Shown: positions 54,801-64,000 of the stretch, piece by piece
Layout: every line of letters begins with the position of its first letter
How positions within the stretch are numbered: position 1 is the first letter of the stretch
Origin: Acanthamoeba lenticulata
Taxonomy: Eukaryota; Discosea; Longamoebia; Acanthamoebidae
Direction: 5' to 3'
Assembly (NCBI GenBank): GCA_002179805.1
Contig: NAVB01000584.1
Location: forward strand, 1 to 64,000
Length of the DNA: 64,000 nucleotides
The notes under the pieces: generated by a model
What the model was told of the DNA's origin: nothing
Database searches by the model: none
What the model saw: the letters and a program-made list of their open reading frames with translations, nothing else
Made by a program: the position numbers and the translations under genes

Positions 54801-56142
54801 GGAGTGTGTTTGTGTGCTATTTTCGATTTATAGGAGACGGACCTGCCCGTGCTGAGTTTGCCAGCGCCTCGTCTCATGATGGTCTCCTCGGTGAGATTGT
54901 CCAAGATGATGAGCACAGACCTGCGGTGTTGAATCCACGTCGTTGTACACAGCATGAGCCATCTGCAGTTCAAAGAGGGGGAAGAGAGGGAAGGGTGCCT
55001 CTTGGAGGCCATAATGGCGCGCCAGTCGCCGCTGAATTCAGCCGACTCACCGCCCTCGTCTTCATTCTCGCTCTCCTTGCCCTGCTGCTCCTTGGCGTCC
55101 TCCTCGTCCTCCTTGTCGCCCTTGCGGCCCTTGCGGGTGACCCATCCGCGGAAGCTGCCGGCCCTCTTGCGCCGCTCCTCGTCTTCCTTGCTGTCCTTGC
55201 CGTCTTTGGCGTCCTTGGCGTCCTTGTGATGATGCGCGTGCTCTTTGCCTTCCTTCTCATGGGCACCTGCGTTCTCGTCGTCGAGGTCGTGCTTCTTGTC
55301 CTCCTTTTCGGGGCTCTCGTCTTTGCGCTCCTCCTTCTTCTTGTGTCGTCCGAGGCTGAAGAGGTTGCGGCTCTTTTTCTTTTCGAGCGTGCTTCAGGTG
55401 TTCAAACCGCCACGACGTCATTGTGGCAAACGAAGATAATGGACGATGATGGCGAGCCCCAGCAAGCCACGAGGCAATTGACTCGTGAGACCACAGAGGC
55501 AACTGGAGGAGGAAACAAAAACAAAAACAAAAAGATCGAATAACGCACCCAGTGCCTGGGCTGATGGGGCTGCTCGTGGGCGTGGTGGCGTGCGAGCCGC
55601 TGTCCTTGGCGCCGAGGCTCGTCTCCGAGATGCTGAGGCCGTCGAAGGAGGCGCTGTGCACAGCCTTTTACAACAAAGCAACAGACTGTTGTGTGAGCCC
55701 AAGCAGAAAGCTTTGCTGCCAGAGAAACAGCACGCAGCCGAGGAGGAGGGACGAGTGAGGCCACCTTGTCGGTATCCTTATTTTTGGAGCCCGTCCGCAT
55801 GCGCCTGAGGGGCCCTGAGCCGGCGCTCTTTCCAGGTGGTGGGGTCGACGATTCGCTTCCTTTGGCTGGTGAAATCGCTGAAGCAGGAGGCGAGCGCACG
55901 CCGCCAGGCTGAGGCTGGGTGGGGAGAGCGCGCGGTGCAGGAGAGAAGCTCGCGAAGGGGACGCTTGGAGCAACATCAAGAACGGGCATAGGGGTATCGC
56001 ACATCTTGCATTTCTCCAGGGCAAGAGGATTCAAGAATGTGCACGCGCTGCAGACCCATTGGTCGCCGTCCGCTGACGCCACTGGAGATGCGGCAGCGCC
56101 ACCCCGTGGGTCAAACTCGGCAAAGAACGAGTCGTCGCTCAT
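51876..56142 (-). CDS. Multidomain protein: RanBP2-type zinc finger, beta-sandwich, NPF motifs, alpha-COP C-terminal-like region, Cys4 tail
   Basis: No family name known to me. From the ATG at 56142 (MSDDSFFAEFDPRGG): RanBP2-type zinc finger WVCSACTFLNPLALEKCKMC; Ser/Pro linker; KKKSRNLFSLGRHKKK and a long Lys/Glu/Asp region (GSFRGWVTRKGRKG); a beta-sandwich-like domain (SVLIILDNLTEETIMRRGA, GRWGRYPPAVVQPHGVVEFG, STFIFQWSNSKVGSPEV); FPIFDNLLDDAEVQAVERFV; two NPF motifs (HNPFLDPPNPFGA); TEWTAETS and a DDDDDWGDEDE acidic patch; PKLKFSIKSKEEIVPD; disordered part; then a helical segment (FREAFLDAESALDLL, SKPLKICIDYKLAILILMEI, RQRAAVLAKHLSTLRLTPQH, NYGVASNLLQ, RNPPDAANLNEK, HDINNPFCC) resembling the alpha-COP C-terminus; and TACPVCNSLYAASS ... 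DQCPLCSSAAVVRR. Joins around 55030-54890 and 52860-52620 are uncertain, so two genes cannot be excluded. Confidence 0.6.
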
Positions 56143-56633
56143 CCTTGGTCTGCTAATTTGGTGAGGCAAACGCGACCCTCAACCCGTTGGTCGCCCCAAG
56201 CGAGAGATGGTTGAAACCTTTTTTCTAGTCCCCTTTTTTAATTATTTTATTGTTTTGGTCTGTGTCTGGCAGCCCAAGCAGCCAGAAAAACTCGAGAGTT
56301 TTGGTGCTAAAGGACTCACGCCCAGGCCGCAACGAGACCACATCCAACAGCACAGCCAGCACCGCTACGACATGGACCTATCACGGTGACCCATGGACAA
56401 CTTCACTTAAGTGGACCAACGAACGTGGTTCTGTAACTCGGGATTGGTGACTCACCAACCATGTGTCGGGTGAGCTTGCAAAAGAGACTGCGCATCAGGA
56501 TCGGCTCTGCGCTGCCTCACGACTATTCCTTACCATCAACAAAAACAGGTTGGTGGCTGATCGAGAGGTAGTTTGCCAACAATAAGGTGATGATCAATGT
56601 TGATGTGGCCAACATGATAAGGCTGTTTTTCTT
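56143..56633. other. Intergenic, tandem minus-strand genes
   Basis: About 490 nt between the SRPBCC gene stop and the multidomain gene start. No coding exon with consistent splice sites, RNA or repeat was recognised. Confidence 0.45.
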
Positions 56634-57101
56634 TTATGTGCAGATCTGCCCGCTGCTGGTACTGCTAAGTGGTGTCCCTTCCACGAGCGACTTGAGCACA
56701 AAGAGATCCGTCTTCCACAGTGACACCCAATCGTCGTGCGAAAGCGAAGGGGTGGGCGCGTGGAAGATGGTGATGATGAACTCGGAGCCTTGGCCGTTGG
56801 GCACCACTCGAGAAGGAAAAATGAGCTCTTGTCCATCTGTCCATTTAAGATGGCGGTCCATGAGACCGAGCTCCTCGCTTGCTACCGTCGTCATCTTGAC
56901 CAGCCCAAAAGGGGTCTCTACGCAATGATGATAGCGGTCTCTGTCTGCTTCGTCGTGGTTCTGGCGTACGTCGAGACAGAACGCGTTCGCATTCCAAAGA
57001 CGCAGATTCTCTGTTCGGTGGGCGAACGCGAACACCTGGTCGGGTGGTGCATCGATTCCGACAGACAAAGATTCAGCCCTCAGCAGTGCTTGTGAGCTCA
57101 T
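56634..57101 (-). CDS. SRPBCC/START-like lipid- or ligand-binding protein
   Basis: Single exon of about 155 residues, MSSQALLRAESLSVGIDAPP then DQVFAFAHRTENLRLWN near the N-terminus, the usual start of SRPBCC-fold proteins (beta1, then helix with Trp). Strands follow as FGLVKMTTVASEELGLMDRH, LIFPSRVVPNGQGSEFIITI, and a C-terminal helix DDWVSLWKTDLFVLKSLVEG. This is the polyketide cyclase/START-like topology: a hydrophobic cavity for a small ligand. The ATG at 57101 is the first; an upstream frame extension lacks an ATG. The last residues SGQICT may be read-through of an intron; the stop is TAA at 56636-56634. Ligand unknown. Confidence 0.7.
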   Translation of the reverse strand: MSSQALLRAESLSVGIDAPPDQVFAFAHRTENLRLWNANAFCLDVRQNHDEADRDRYHHCVETPFGLVKMTTVASEELGLMDRHLKWTDGQELIFPSRVVPNGQGSEFIITIFHAPTPSLSHDDWVSLWKTDLFVLKSLVEGTPLSSTSSGQICT

Positions 57102-57451
57102 TGTATTGTGGTAGCTTGGCTCCTTGTTTTGCAGTTGGTTTGTGCCCCCACACGATCGAGGTCCGACCAACACTGCCGTGCCAAAAAGGTGGCGAGCATT
57201 TGGCTTAGATTTCGTGCACCATCCACCGCTGGGCGCCCGAGGCCTCATTTCAAATGTGTAGGCGAGCTACGTCATGAAGGTGGAGGGGATGAACGGTCCC
57301 AGCATGCATCCACCTTGGCCTGCGACTACATAACAAAGTTGAGCAAGTAAATCCAGTTTTTTATTTTTAAAAAAAAGATAATCCTGGGCCACAAAAGACA
57401 CACTTTTCTTTTTCGCCGCACGACAATCGGCCTCTGGGTCGCCCTGGGGAA
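57102..57451. other. Divergent intergenic region
   Basis: 350 nt between the SRPBCC gene (-) and the kinase gene (+), with an A/T-rich segment at 57350-57385. No gene recognised. Confidence 0.45.
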
Positions 57452-60400
57452 ATGCAAAAAAGCCACAGCAGGCAAGCTTCATGGAACCCTCTGGGCATTG
57501 ATGCGGCGGTGAGTTGCCAACAATGTCTGCCAGATCCCAACATTTAAATCTCAACTGGGTGATTTTTCTTCTTTGCAGAAGCAACAAGCCGTCGAGAAGA
57601 CGTGGAAGGAGCTACAGGGTCTTCTCGAGGAGTTGCCATCAGCCGACAACAGAGCAAGGGAAGATGAGATTTTTATGGCCCTTCTGGGTTTTCTTGCTGA
57701 TCCTCAAGCCCCTCAAGACCTTACCTTGAAGTGGTTCGTTCACAAACCGCTCCTTGATGTGTTGGGTGGGTCGTCCGGACGGGCACTCCCCTGCTCACGC
57801 TTTACCATGGCTGCAGCTTGGTGCAGCTATCTGAGTGGCTGGAGGAGGGCGGCAAGAGGGACCTGGCTGACAAAACCTTCAAGTACGTGTTCTCGTGGTC
57901 ACCCTCTGTGCACGCCATGCCTCTGTGCATGGGCTCACCACTGCCACTTCTAGAGTTCTGAATGCAGCTGATGAGCAAACACGAACCTTGGCGCGCCGAG
58001 CCATGCTCGGCCTGCTCAATTTGATGGCCGTCAAGTCAACCTTCATCTCCACCTTGGTCACCACGCTGGCGCCCAAGCTGGTCAATTCGATCGCAGAGGC
58101 GCGTCTTGTTCTCTTTGCTCTGCACTTCGTTTATTGGCTGATCACGAGTACTTCTCTGAATCTACGGCCTTTCTCTGGCCTCGGGCATGGACGGGTGGAT
58201 GTACAGGTTAATGTCAAGGAAAGGATTGAGTTGCTGAAGGCGATGGTGGATAAAGCGCCACAAGCAGTCAAGGCCCACAACAAACACATTGAGTTTGTGG
58301 GAAACCACTTCAATGCGGGCATCAAGCTGGGCAAGGGCAAGTTTGGCAAGGTGCTCCTCTCTGTCCTTCGCCACATGTGGCTGGCAACTCCTCGCAATTC
58401 TTACGCACACTGCGCAGGTGTTTTTGGGCTACAATCAAGCCAACGCGGCCCCCGTCGCGATCAAGATCATTGACTGGCGAATCCTCATGAAGGATAAGCA
58501 ACCGCAGCAGCTCGTCCGAGCCAAAAAACAGGCACGCGCGCCTAGATACCCTCTACTGTATATATGTCTGAATCCCGATCACTTACTCCCGCACGCCATT
58601 TCTCACAACCAACAGCTTACGAACGAGATTGCCATTATGAAACAAGTCACTCACGTCAACGCAGTCCAACTCTATGAAGTTGTGGTATGGGCCTTTTGCG
58701 CCTGCCAGTTGGGAAAACTATTGAACTCTCATCATCGTTTTTGTGTTTTGGCCACCAGCAAGTGGACCAGCGCATATTTATCGTCATGGAATACGTGGCC
58801 GGGTACGAGTGCAGCCCCAGTTGGGCATCGTCGCAGCCGGCAGCATCAACAAAACCACTCACTTGAGGCGTGCAGGGGCGACCTCGGCAACTATCTCCGA
58901 AAGAAGGGACGCATCCCTGAACCAGAGGCCCGGCACTGGCTGCAGAACCTGGCGGCCGGCCTCAAGTACTTGCGTGAGAAGAACATTCTTCACCGCGACC
59001 TCAAGGTACCGGCCCTGACCTGGTGCTCGGTGGACCTTCCATTTACTGACTCTTGTTGACTTGTGCGCACGTCGACCAGCCGGAGAACCTCCTGCTGACA
59101 GAGGCTTCCGAGAACGGCATCCTCAAGATTAGTGATTTTGGGTGTGCCGACATCAACTTGTTCGTTTCTGGTGTACTGCGCTGTACTCATTGTTTTTGTG
59201 TGTGCGTGACGCCAGGCTGGGAAGATTCCTAGGGCCTGGTGAATTGGCCGAAACGCACGTGGGCACGCCACTCTACATGGTGCGTACCGACTATGCTTCA
59301 TGAAGCAAAGCGAAGCATTGCAACACTCACGCGAAGCGCCTCCCTGCGCCGTGTGGGGCAGGCTCCCGAGGTGTTCCGGCCGATTCCATTTACAGAGAAA
59401 TGCGTAATCACTGCTGCTTGGCCCTCCTTCTTCTTCGTTTGTTCTTCTCACGTTGAGTCGTTCAACCGACCAACCAACAGGACCTGTGGAGTGTGGGCAT
59501 CATCACCTATGAGATGGTGGTGGGTGAGCTCCCCTACAAGGGCAATAACATCTCGCAGCTGCTGCACAATATCTCCCACCAGCCCCTCGTCTTCCCGATG
59601 GAAATCGGGCTCAGCGACGACCTGAAGTGCGCCTCCTTTGAACCCCATCCTTGGCTATCCGATACCGGGCCTGGCTTGCTAATGTACGCCGGCGCCGGGT
59701 TGAAGGAACCTGCTGTCGGGGCTGCTGCAGAAGGACGCCGACATGCGATTAGGCTGGAACGAGTTCTTCGCGCATCGCTGCCTGCAGCCCCCCACGCCGC
59801 GCGCCACGACCTCCAAGCCCAGGAGCCCGACAGCGGGCGGCGCTGCTGCGGCGACGCAGATCGCGCAGCTGGAGCAGGAGCTGCAGCAGAAACAGGCCGA
59901 GATCGACCGGCTCAACGAGACCATCGCCCAGTGGGAGGAGGAAAAGGCCAAGCAGTTCAACAAGATCAAGGAGCTCTTCGAGAGGGAGAACAACGAGCTG
60001 CGGGAGGCGCTCGGCACGCAAAAGCGAGAGGGCAAGGAGCGCGAGGAGCTCCTAGTCACGCAGATGAGCGAGATGAAGAAGCAGCACGTCGCCGAGGTGT
60101 CCAAGCTCCAGGACCTCCTTTCGGCCAAGGAGCAGAAGAACCAGGAGCTCGAGAAGCAGAACAACGCCTTCAAGAGCTCCGTGGAGCAGCACCTGTCGGT
60201 GATCCAGCAGCAAGAGATGATCATCAACGCGCAGGACGAGGAGCGGTCGAAGCGGCAGAAGGACAAGGAGCTCCGCATCCGAGAGCTTCCCGTGCATGAA
60301 AAATCCAAGTCCGCTCTCGAACTCGTGGCCGGACCTGCTCTCCTGTACGAGAGTCCCCTCCTTCTCCTCCTCCTCTGCGATCGCAGGCCGCACTCACCTC

Positions 60401-61227
60401 GCAGCACACAGACGGGAGGGCGTGCGTCCGGGCGAAGCCACCCTCAAGATGCGCACCAACGTGGAGTGCCGCTATCGGACCAACAGCAAGTACGTGGTGC
60501 AAAACGATCTCACGCCGCACATGTCGGAGGCACCAAAGACGCGTCTTGTGCTCACACCGCTTTGACTTGTGTGCCGACGCAGGTACAAGTGCGTTGTGTG
60601 GATGGTCGAGTTCCTCGGGCTCGAGGGCAATCGCTTGCGCCTTCACTTTGATTCCAAGTACGCGACAAACCCTGTCTCCGCCTCCCGCCCTCCACATACT
60701 CATGTTACGCAATGGCCCGCTCCCTGGATACAGAGGCGATGCCACCCTGGGCGCCGTGCAGAACGCCAACAAGGTGCGCGGCACACCTCCCCCAAGGCTC
60801 CTCCCTACCATTGAAGCTTCGCAGGAAGTGCCGACTCAACTGACCCTCGGCTACTCGCAGTCACGAATAATTGCAGTCAACACGTTGGGGCGACCAGAAG
60901 ACTCGGCCTCCTCCTATTCACCAGTCCTCTTCTCATCGCATCTGGAAATCAACGAGAAAAACCGCGTCCTCGGTATGAACCGTGCTTGTGTCTCGCCACC
61001 TCACTCCTTACTCACGCCACGTAACCGTGGGGGGGCTGGCTGTTGGCGGTTGCCAGGCTGGCTCGAGTTCATTGCAGCGACCGGCTTCCTGCAAAACACG
61101 TCCTACTTCTTCGTTTACGGCCACACCGGTACGTCGCTAAGTACTGGGGGTGAGGACAGCTGACTAATCAGGTCACTCATGTCCGCGCATGCCAGGTTAC
61201 TCCCATGCCCTCTTGTTTGAGTTGTAG
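57452..61227 (+). CDS. ULK/ATG1-like serine/threonine protein kinase with N-terminal helical domain, coiled coil and novel C-terminal domain
   Basis: ATG 57452 (MQKSHSRQASWNPLGIDAA) joins in phase to KQQAVEKTWKELQGLLEELP. About 180 residues of helices (DEIFMALLGFLADPQAP, TRTLARRAMLGLLNLM) precede the kinase. Kinase motifs: FNAGIKLGKGKFGKVFLG, VAIKIIDW (catalytic Lys), FIVMEYVAG|GDLGNYLRKKG, NILHRDLK|PENLLL, ILKISDFG (DFG), ETHVGTPLYM|APEVF, DLWSVGIITYEMVVGELPYK and LLQKDADMRL with FFAHRCLQ. Spliced order and spacing follow the ULK/ATG1 group. Then a coiled coil (IAQLEQELQQKQAEIDRLNE to about 60280) and a C-terminal region RTNVECRYRTNSKYKCVVWM, VEFLGLEGNRLRLHFDSK, VPTQLTLGYSQSRI, WLEFIAATGFLQNTSYFFVY, ending YSHALLFEL (TAG 61225-61227). 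More than 14 exons; joins at 60290-60410 unresolved. Confidence 0.75.
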
Positions 61228-61591
61228 CCCCAGTCTTTTCCTGGGCTGGCTACGCTTTGCAACAAGGAAAACCATTAGGATGGCTGCAAGACAACCGATA
61301 AGGCGTGGCAGGTCTTAAAACGCTTTGTTGCGAGGGTCGTAGCAGTGTGACCACTAACATGGCGCAACAGCCCGGCGCCTGGTTTGTTCACACGTGTGTT
61401 GTGCGCATTTTGGCTCAATCAGTGTTGTCCTGATTGGACCGCGTTTTGTTCCTTAGTCTTGTTGGTCTGGTAGTTGGGTGGAGCCTAGATACGGGCAGAG
61501 GCAGGGGAGGCGCCTTTTATGTGTCTTTTGTCTGGCTTGTCAACTTCTGAACAGCACCTCAAGCAACTTGACTTGTCCATCGGTACGCAGC
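61228..61591. other. Intergenic, tandem plus-strand genes
   Basis: 364 nt between the kinase stop and the PstS-like start. I looked for a tRNA and found none. No repeats seen. Confidence 0.45.
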
Positions 61592-64000
61592 ATGCTACAT
61601 TCATCATCGTGGAGAGGACTGTGTGCGGCTCTGCTGCTGTGTGCGCTTGCTTGCGCCCTTCCCGGTACGGGGCCCCTTGTCCATTGAAGCTTCATTGCAT
61701 ACATCGAGCTGAACTCTGGTGTACGCCACGTTCTCTCTTTTGTGCAGCTGCAACTGGACAACTCATTCGAGGAGCCGGCGCGGAGGTGGGCGTTGGAGCC
61801 TACATCGCCTGGAACACCCAGTACAAGTTTGTGGCCAACCAAATTGGATTCAAGTACACCAGCATCTACAACCTCACCCAAGGCCTTGCCGGGTACTTGC
61901 GCGGCGACTTCGACTTCCTGGGCCTCGACGCCCCGGTGGAGTCGCTTGACCCGAGCTACCTGCAGCTGCCTCAGCTCGGGTCGGCCTTGGCCGTGGTCTA
62001 TCGGATCAGCTCCCTTCCTGCCGACGCACCGCCCCTGCGCCTCAGCCGCGAAGTGCTCGCCCGCATCTGGTGCCTCCCCCCTCCTTCCCCCTCCTCCCTT
62101 CAAACCACCCAGCCGTTCTGCAGAAGATCCCCGGATGTGCCTTCCCGTGAAGGCATTAAAGGCTTTCCCCTAGCAACAACTCACTCTCGCCTCCTAACGT
62201 GGCAGGCTGGGCCAAGTGACGTCCTGGAATGACAAGGAGATCACCGCCCTCAACCCGGGCCTCGTGGGCCTTCTGCCAGAGGCGCCCATCAAGCTAGCTT
62301 GGGTCCCACCCGAGTACCGCGCCCTGACGCACGTGTTCGTGAGGGGCTTGTCTTCCTTCATGGAGGGCGTCGACAACGTCACGGCGCAGGCGCTCCGGAC
62401 CAACGGCACTTTGGCCTACCTCCCGCCCGTCGTGGCGGGCAACGCCAGCGAGTTCTTGTCCTTCATCAGCGCCGACGCTACCCCGTCGATCTTTGGCTAC
62501 ACGCTCACGACGGACAACGTGCTCACCTACGTCAATAACGACCCGTACTTCATCACCCCGTTCCTCACCGTTTCTGGCTGCCGCATCGCCCTTCTCCGAA
62601 ATCGCGCAAGTACGAGCTGCTTTGGTTTACTGGCTTGACTTGGCTTGGCTGGATGGGGGCTAACTGGTCTCGGCAGACAACTTTGTGGCGCCGGAGGTGG
62701 CCGGCGTGCGGGCGGCGATGGAGGACTTTAGCCCGACGGACCGCAACAGCAACAAGCTGCCGCTGTGGATCATGGACGGGTCCGGCCCCAACTCGTACCC
62801 GCTGAGCCACATGGCGCACTCCCTGCTCCGCAAGGACTACGTGGGCGACGACTGCCTGGGCTCGCAGACCTACCTGGACTTTGTCCTGTGGGGCCTCACC
62901 AGCGACCAGCTCGGGGCGTCCTTCGAGCAATTCGGATACTCGGCCCTGACGACACCCCTCCGCATCCGCGTGGTCAACCTGCTCGCCACCATCACCTGCA
63001 ACCAGAACGGGGTCGTCAAGCGCTCCCTGACCACCTCCTCGCTCACCGGCACCGGCCCGCTGGCCCCGCACATCACCTCCTGCGCCTTTTACTACGCCAA
63101 GACCACCACATCCCTCGACAGCCAGTACTTTAGCAACGGTGCTCCTCCTCGCCCTCGGTTCACGCCTTCGTGCCCGAGTCCGCGGAGGCCTGACACCTCT
63201 CTCCCTTTCTCGTGGGTGGGCTGGGTCAGGCGATGGCAAGGCGCAGATGATGTCCGGCAACGTGGACTACGGCGGAGCGACCGACTACTTGACCGAAGCT
63301 CAGTTTGCCAATTTCCCCGATTTCCAATACATGTACGTACGAGCGCCTGGCTTGGAGCGGGAGCGCGAGAGAGAAAGGTGGTTGTGCTCCATGGCTGGTT
63401 ATCTTACGTGGTCGTGTGGTCAGCCCCATGAGCGCGTACTCGCTCAACATCGGATACTCGCTCCCCAACATCACCAACCTGGTGCTCGACATGGACATTC
63501 TTGCTGGCATTTGGTACGTCAAAGCCGCCTGAGACCCCACAACCAACCCTATTAACATAGCTGATGTTGATGTTGATGTTGATGGTATGGGGGGTAACAG
63601 GGGAGGCTCCATTACCAAGTGGAACGACCCGGCCATTCAGCAGTACGTTTGGAATATTTGATGATGAATGAGGATGGAAACAGTTGGACTGACACCAATC
63701 TGTGCACAGGCGCAATCTCGGCCTCAATCTTCCCGATGTCGACATTACGGTGGTGCTTAGCAGTCCCGACAATCACGTCTACACGTTCTCGCGCGCGCTC
63801 TCTCAAGCCAGCTCCTCCTTTGCTCGCCGGGACAGCACCGAGGCCTACCCAGTGGCCAGCTCTGGGCGGACGGTCACCACGACTCCCGATCGTACGTTGA
63901 TTCCGCTCAATACCCACCCCTGGGCCAGCTCACTCACTGTCACGCGGGGGGAGCGAGCAGAGCTGGCCGCCACGGTGAATGAGGCGCCCTATCGAATCAC
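61592..64000 (+). CDS. Secreted protein with tandem PstS-like phosphate-binding domains, 3' end outside window
   Basis: ATG 61592 gives a signal peptide MLHSSSWRGLCAALLLCALA. The mature protein resembles periplasmic phosphate-binding protein PstS. First copy: VGAYIAWNTQYKFVANQIGF, DFDFLGLDAPVES, QLPQLGSALAVVYRISS, REVLARIW|LGQVTSWNDKEITALNPG (the PstS I-x3-W-N-D motif), VFVRGLSSFMEGVDNVT, FISADATPSIFGYTL. A linker region follows (LPLWIMDGSGPNSYPL, SLLRKDYVGDDCLGSQTYLD). A second copy begins with MMSGNVDYGGATDYLTEAQF, NLVLDMDILAGIW|GGSITKWNDPAIQ, NLGLNLPDVDITVVLSSPDN and HVYTFSRALSQASSSFA, and runs past 64000. Eight or more exons with short introns, so it is a nuclear eukaryotic gene. Phosphate-binding residues cannot be verified without a structure model. 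Confidence 0.8.
63562..63584. repeat. (GTTGAT)n short repeat in an intron
   Basis: About four GTTGAT units within an intron of the PstS-like gene. Confidence 0.85.

Noticed and set aside
54370..54990. Pore-forming toxin domain
   Set aside because: A faint resemblance to aegerolysin/actinoporin-type sandwiches, but no signal peptide and a cytosolic multidomain context; kept only as an unclassified sandwich.
61592..64000. Bacterial contamination carrying pstS
   Set aside because: The reading frame is broken by several in-phase GT-AG introns, and the region is continuous with amoeba-like genes.
1..64000. CRISPR array, insertion sequence or bacterial operon
   Set aside because: No regularly spaced direct repeats, no transposase, and genes are intron-rich with mixed orientation.

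Overview
This 64 kb window is nuclear DNA of a protist. It is GC-rich and gene-dense, with short (about 40-150 nt) GT-AG introns, AATAAA-type signals after many stop codons, and no bacterial operons or Shine-Dalgarno sites. The gene set (RasGEF, homeobox, NASP, mitochondrial RF1, p24, POLD3, SMYD-type SET protein, tandem PstS-like secreted protein) fits a free-living amoeba; an Acanthamoeba-like amoebozoan is my inference. I find about 31 protein genes and no rRNA, tRNA, transposon or CRISPR array.

Layout. 1-2.4 kb: 5' part of a RasGEF gene (-). 2.7-6.8 kb: a many-exon gene (-) that I identify as the Fanconi core-complex subunit FAAP100. 6.9-8.2 kb: 2H phosphoesterase (+). 8.3-12.3 kb: SAP/coiled-coil/propeller protein and an alpha/beta hydrolase (both -). 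12.7-18.6 kb: five + genes (membrane protein, GGPP synthase, small coiled-coil protein, membrane SDR, secreted Cys-rich protein). 18.8-24.4 kb: SMYD-like SET protein with a very large His-rich insert and a Gln/Ala-repeat protein (both -). 25.2-27.3 kb: DNA polymerase delta subunit POLD3 (+). 27.5-31.0 kb: NUBPL-like Fe-S ATPase and a kelch-type membrane protein (-). 31.5-33.9 kb: ER/K-helix protein and the V-ATPase assembly factor Vma22/CCDC115 (+). 34-39.4 kb: low-complexity protein, SDR, small membrane protein and the histone chaperone NASP (all -). 39.5-41.8 kb: gamma-glutamyltransferase-like enzyme (+). 42-43.9 kb: homeobox gene (-). 44.3-49 kb: mitochondrial RF1 and a Lys-rich/acidic protein (+). 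49.2-51.7 kb: p24 cargo receptor (-) and S-formylglutathione hydrolase (+). 51.9-57.1 kb: a large multidomain protein ending in an alpha-COP-C-terminal-like region, and an SRPBCC protein (-). 57.5-64 kb: ULK/ATG1-like kinase and a tandem PstS-like secreted protein running off the right edge (+).

The genes do not form one pathway. Functional groups that recur are genome and chromatin maintenance (FAAP100, POLD3, NASP, SET protein), mitochondrial biogenesis (NUBPL, mtRF1), secretory and endomembrane traffic (p24, Vma22, alpha-COP-like protein), and small-molecule enzymes. Exon joins given here were worked out by hand from reading frame, splice phase and remembered family sequences. Joins described as uncertain should be treated as such.
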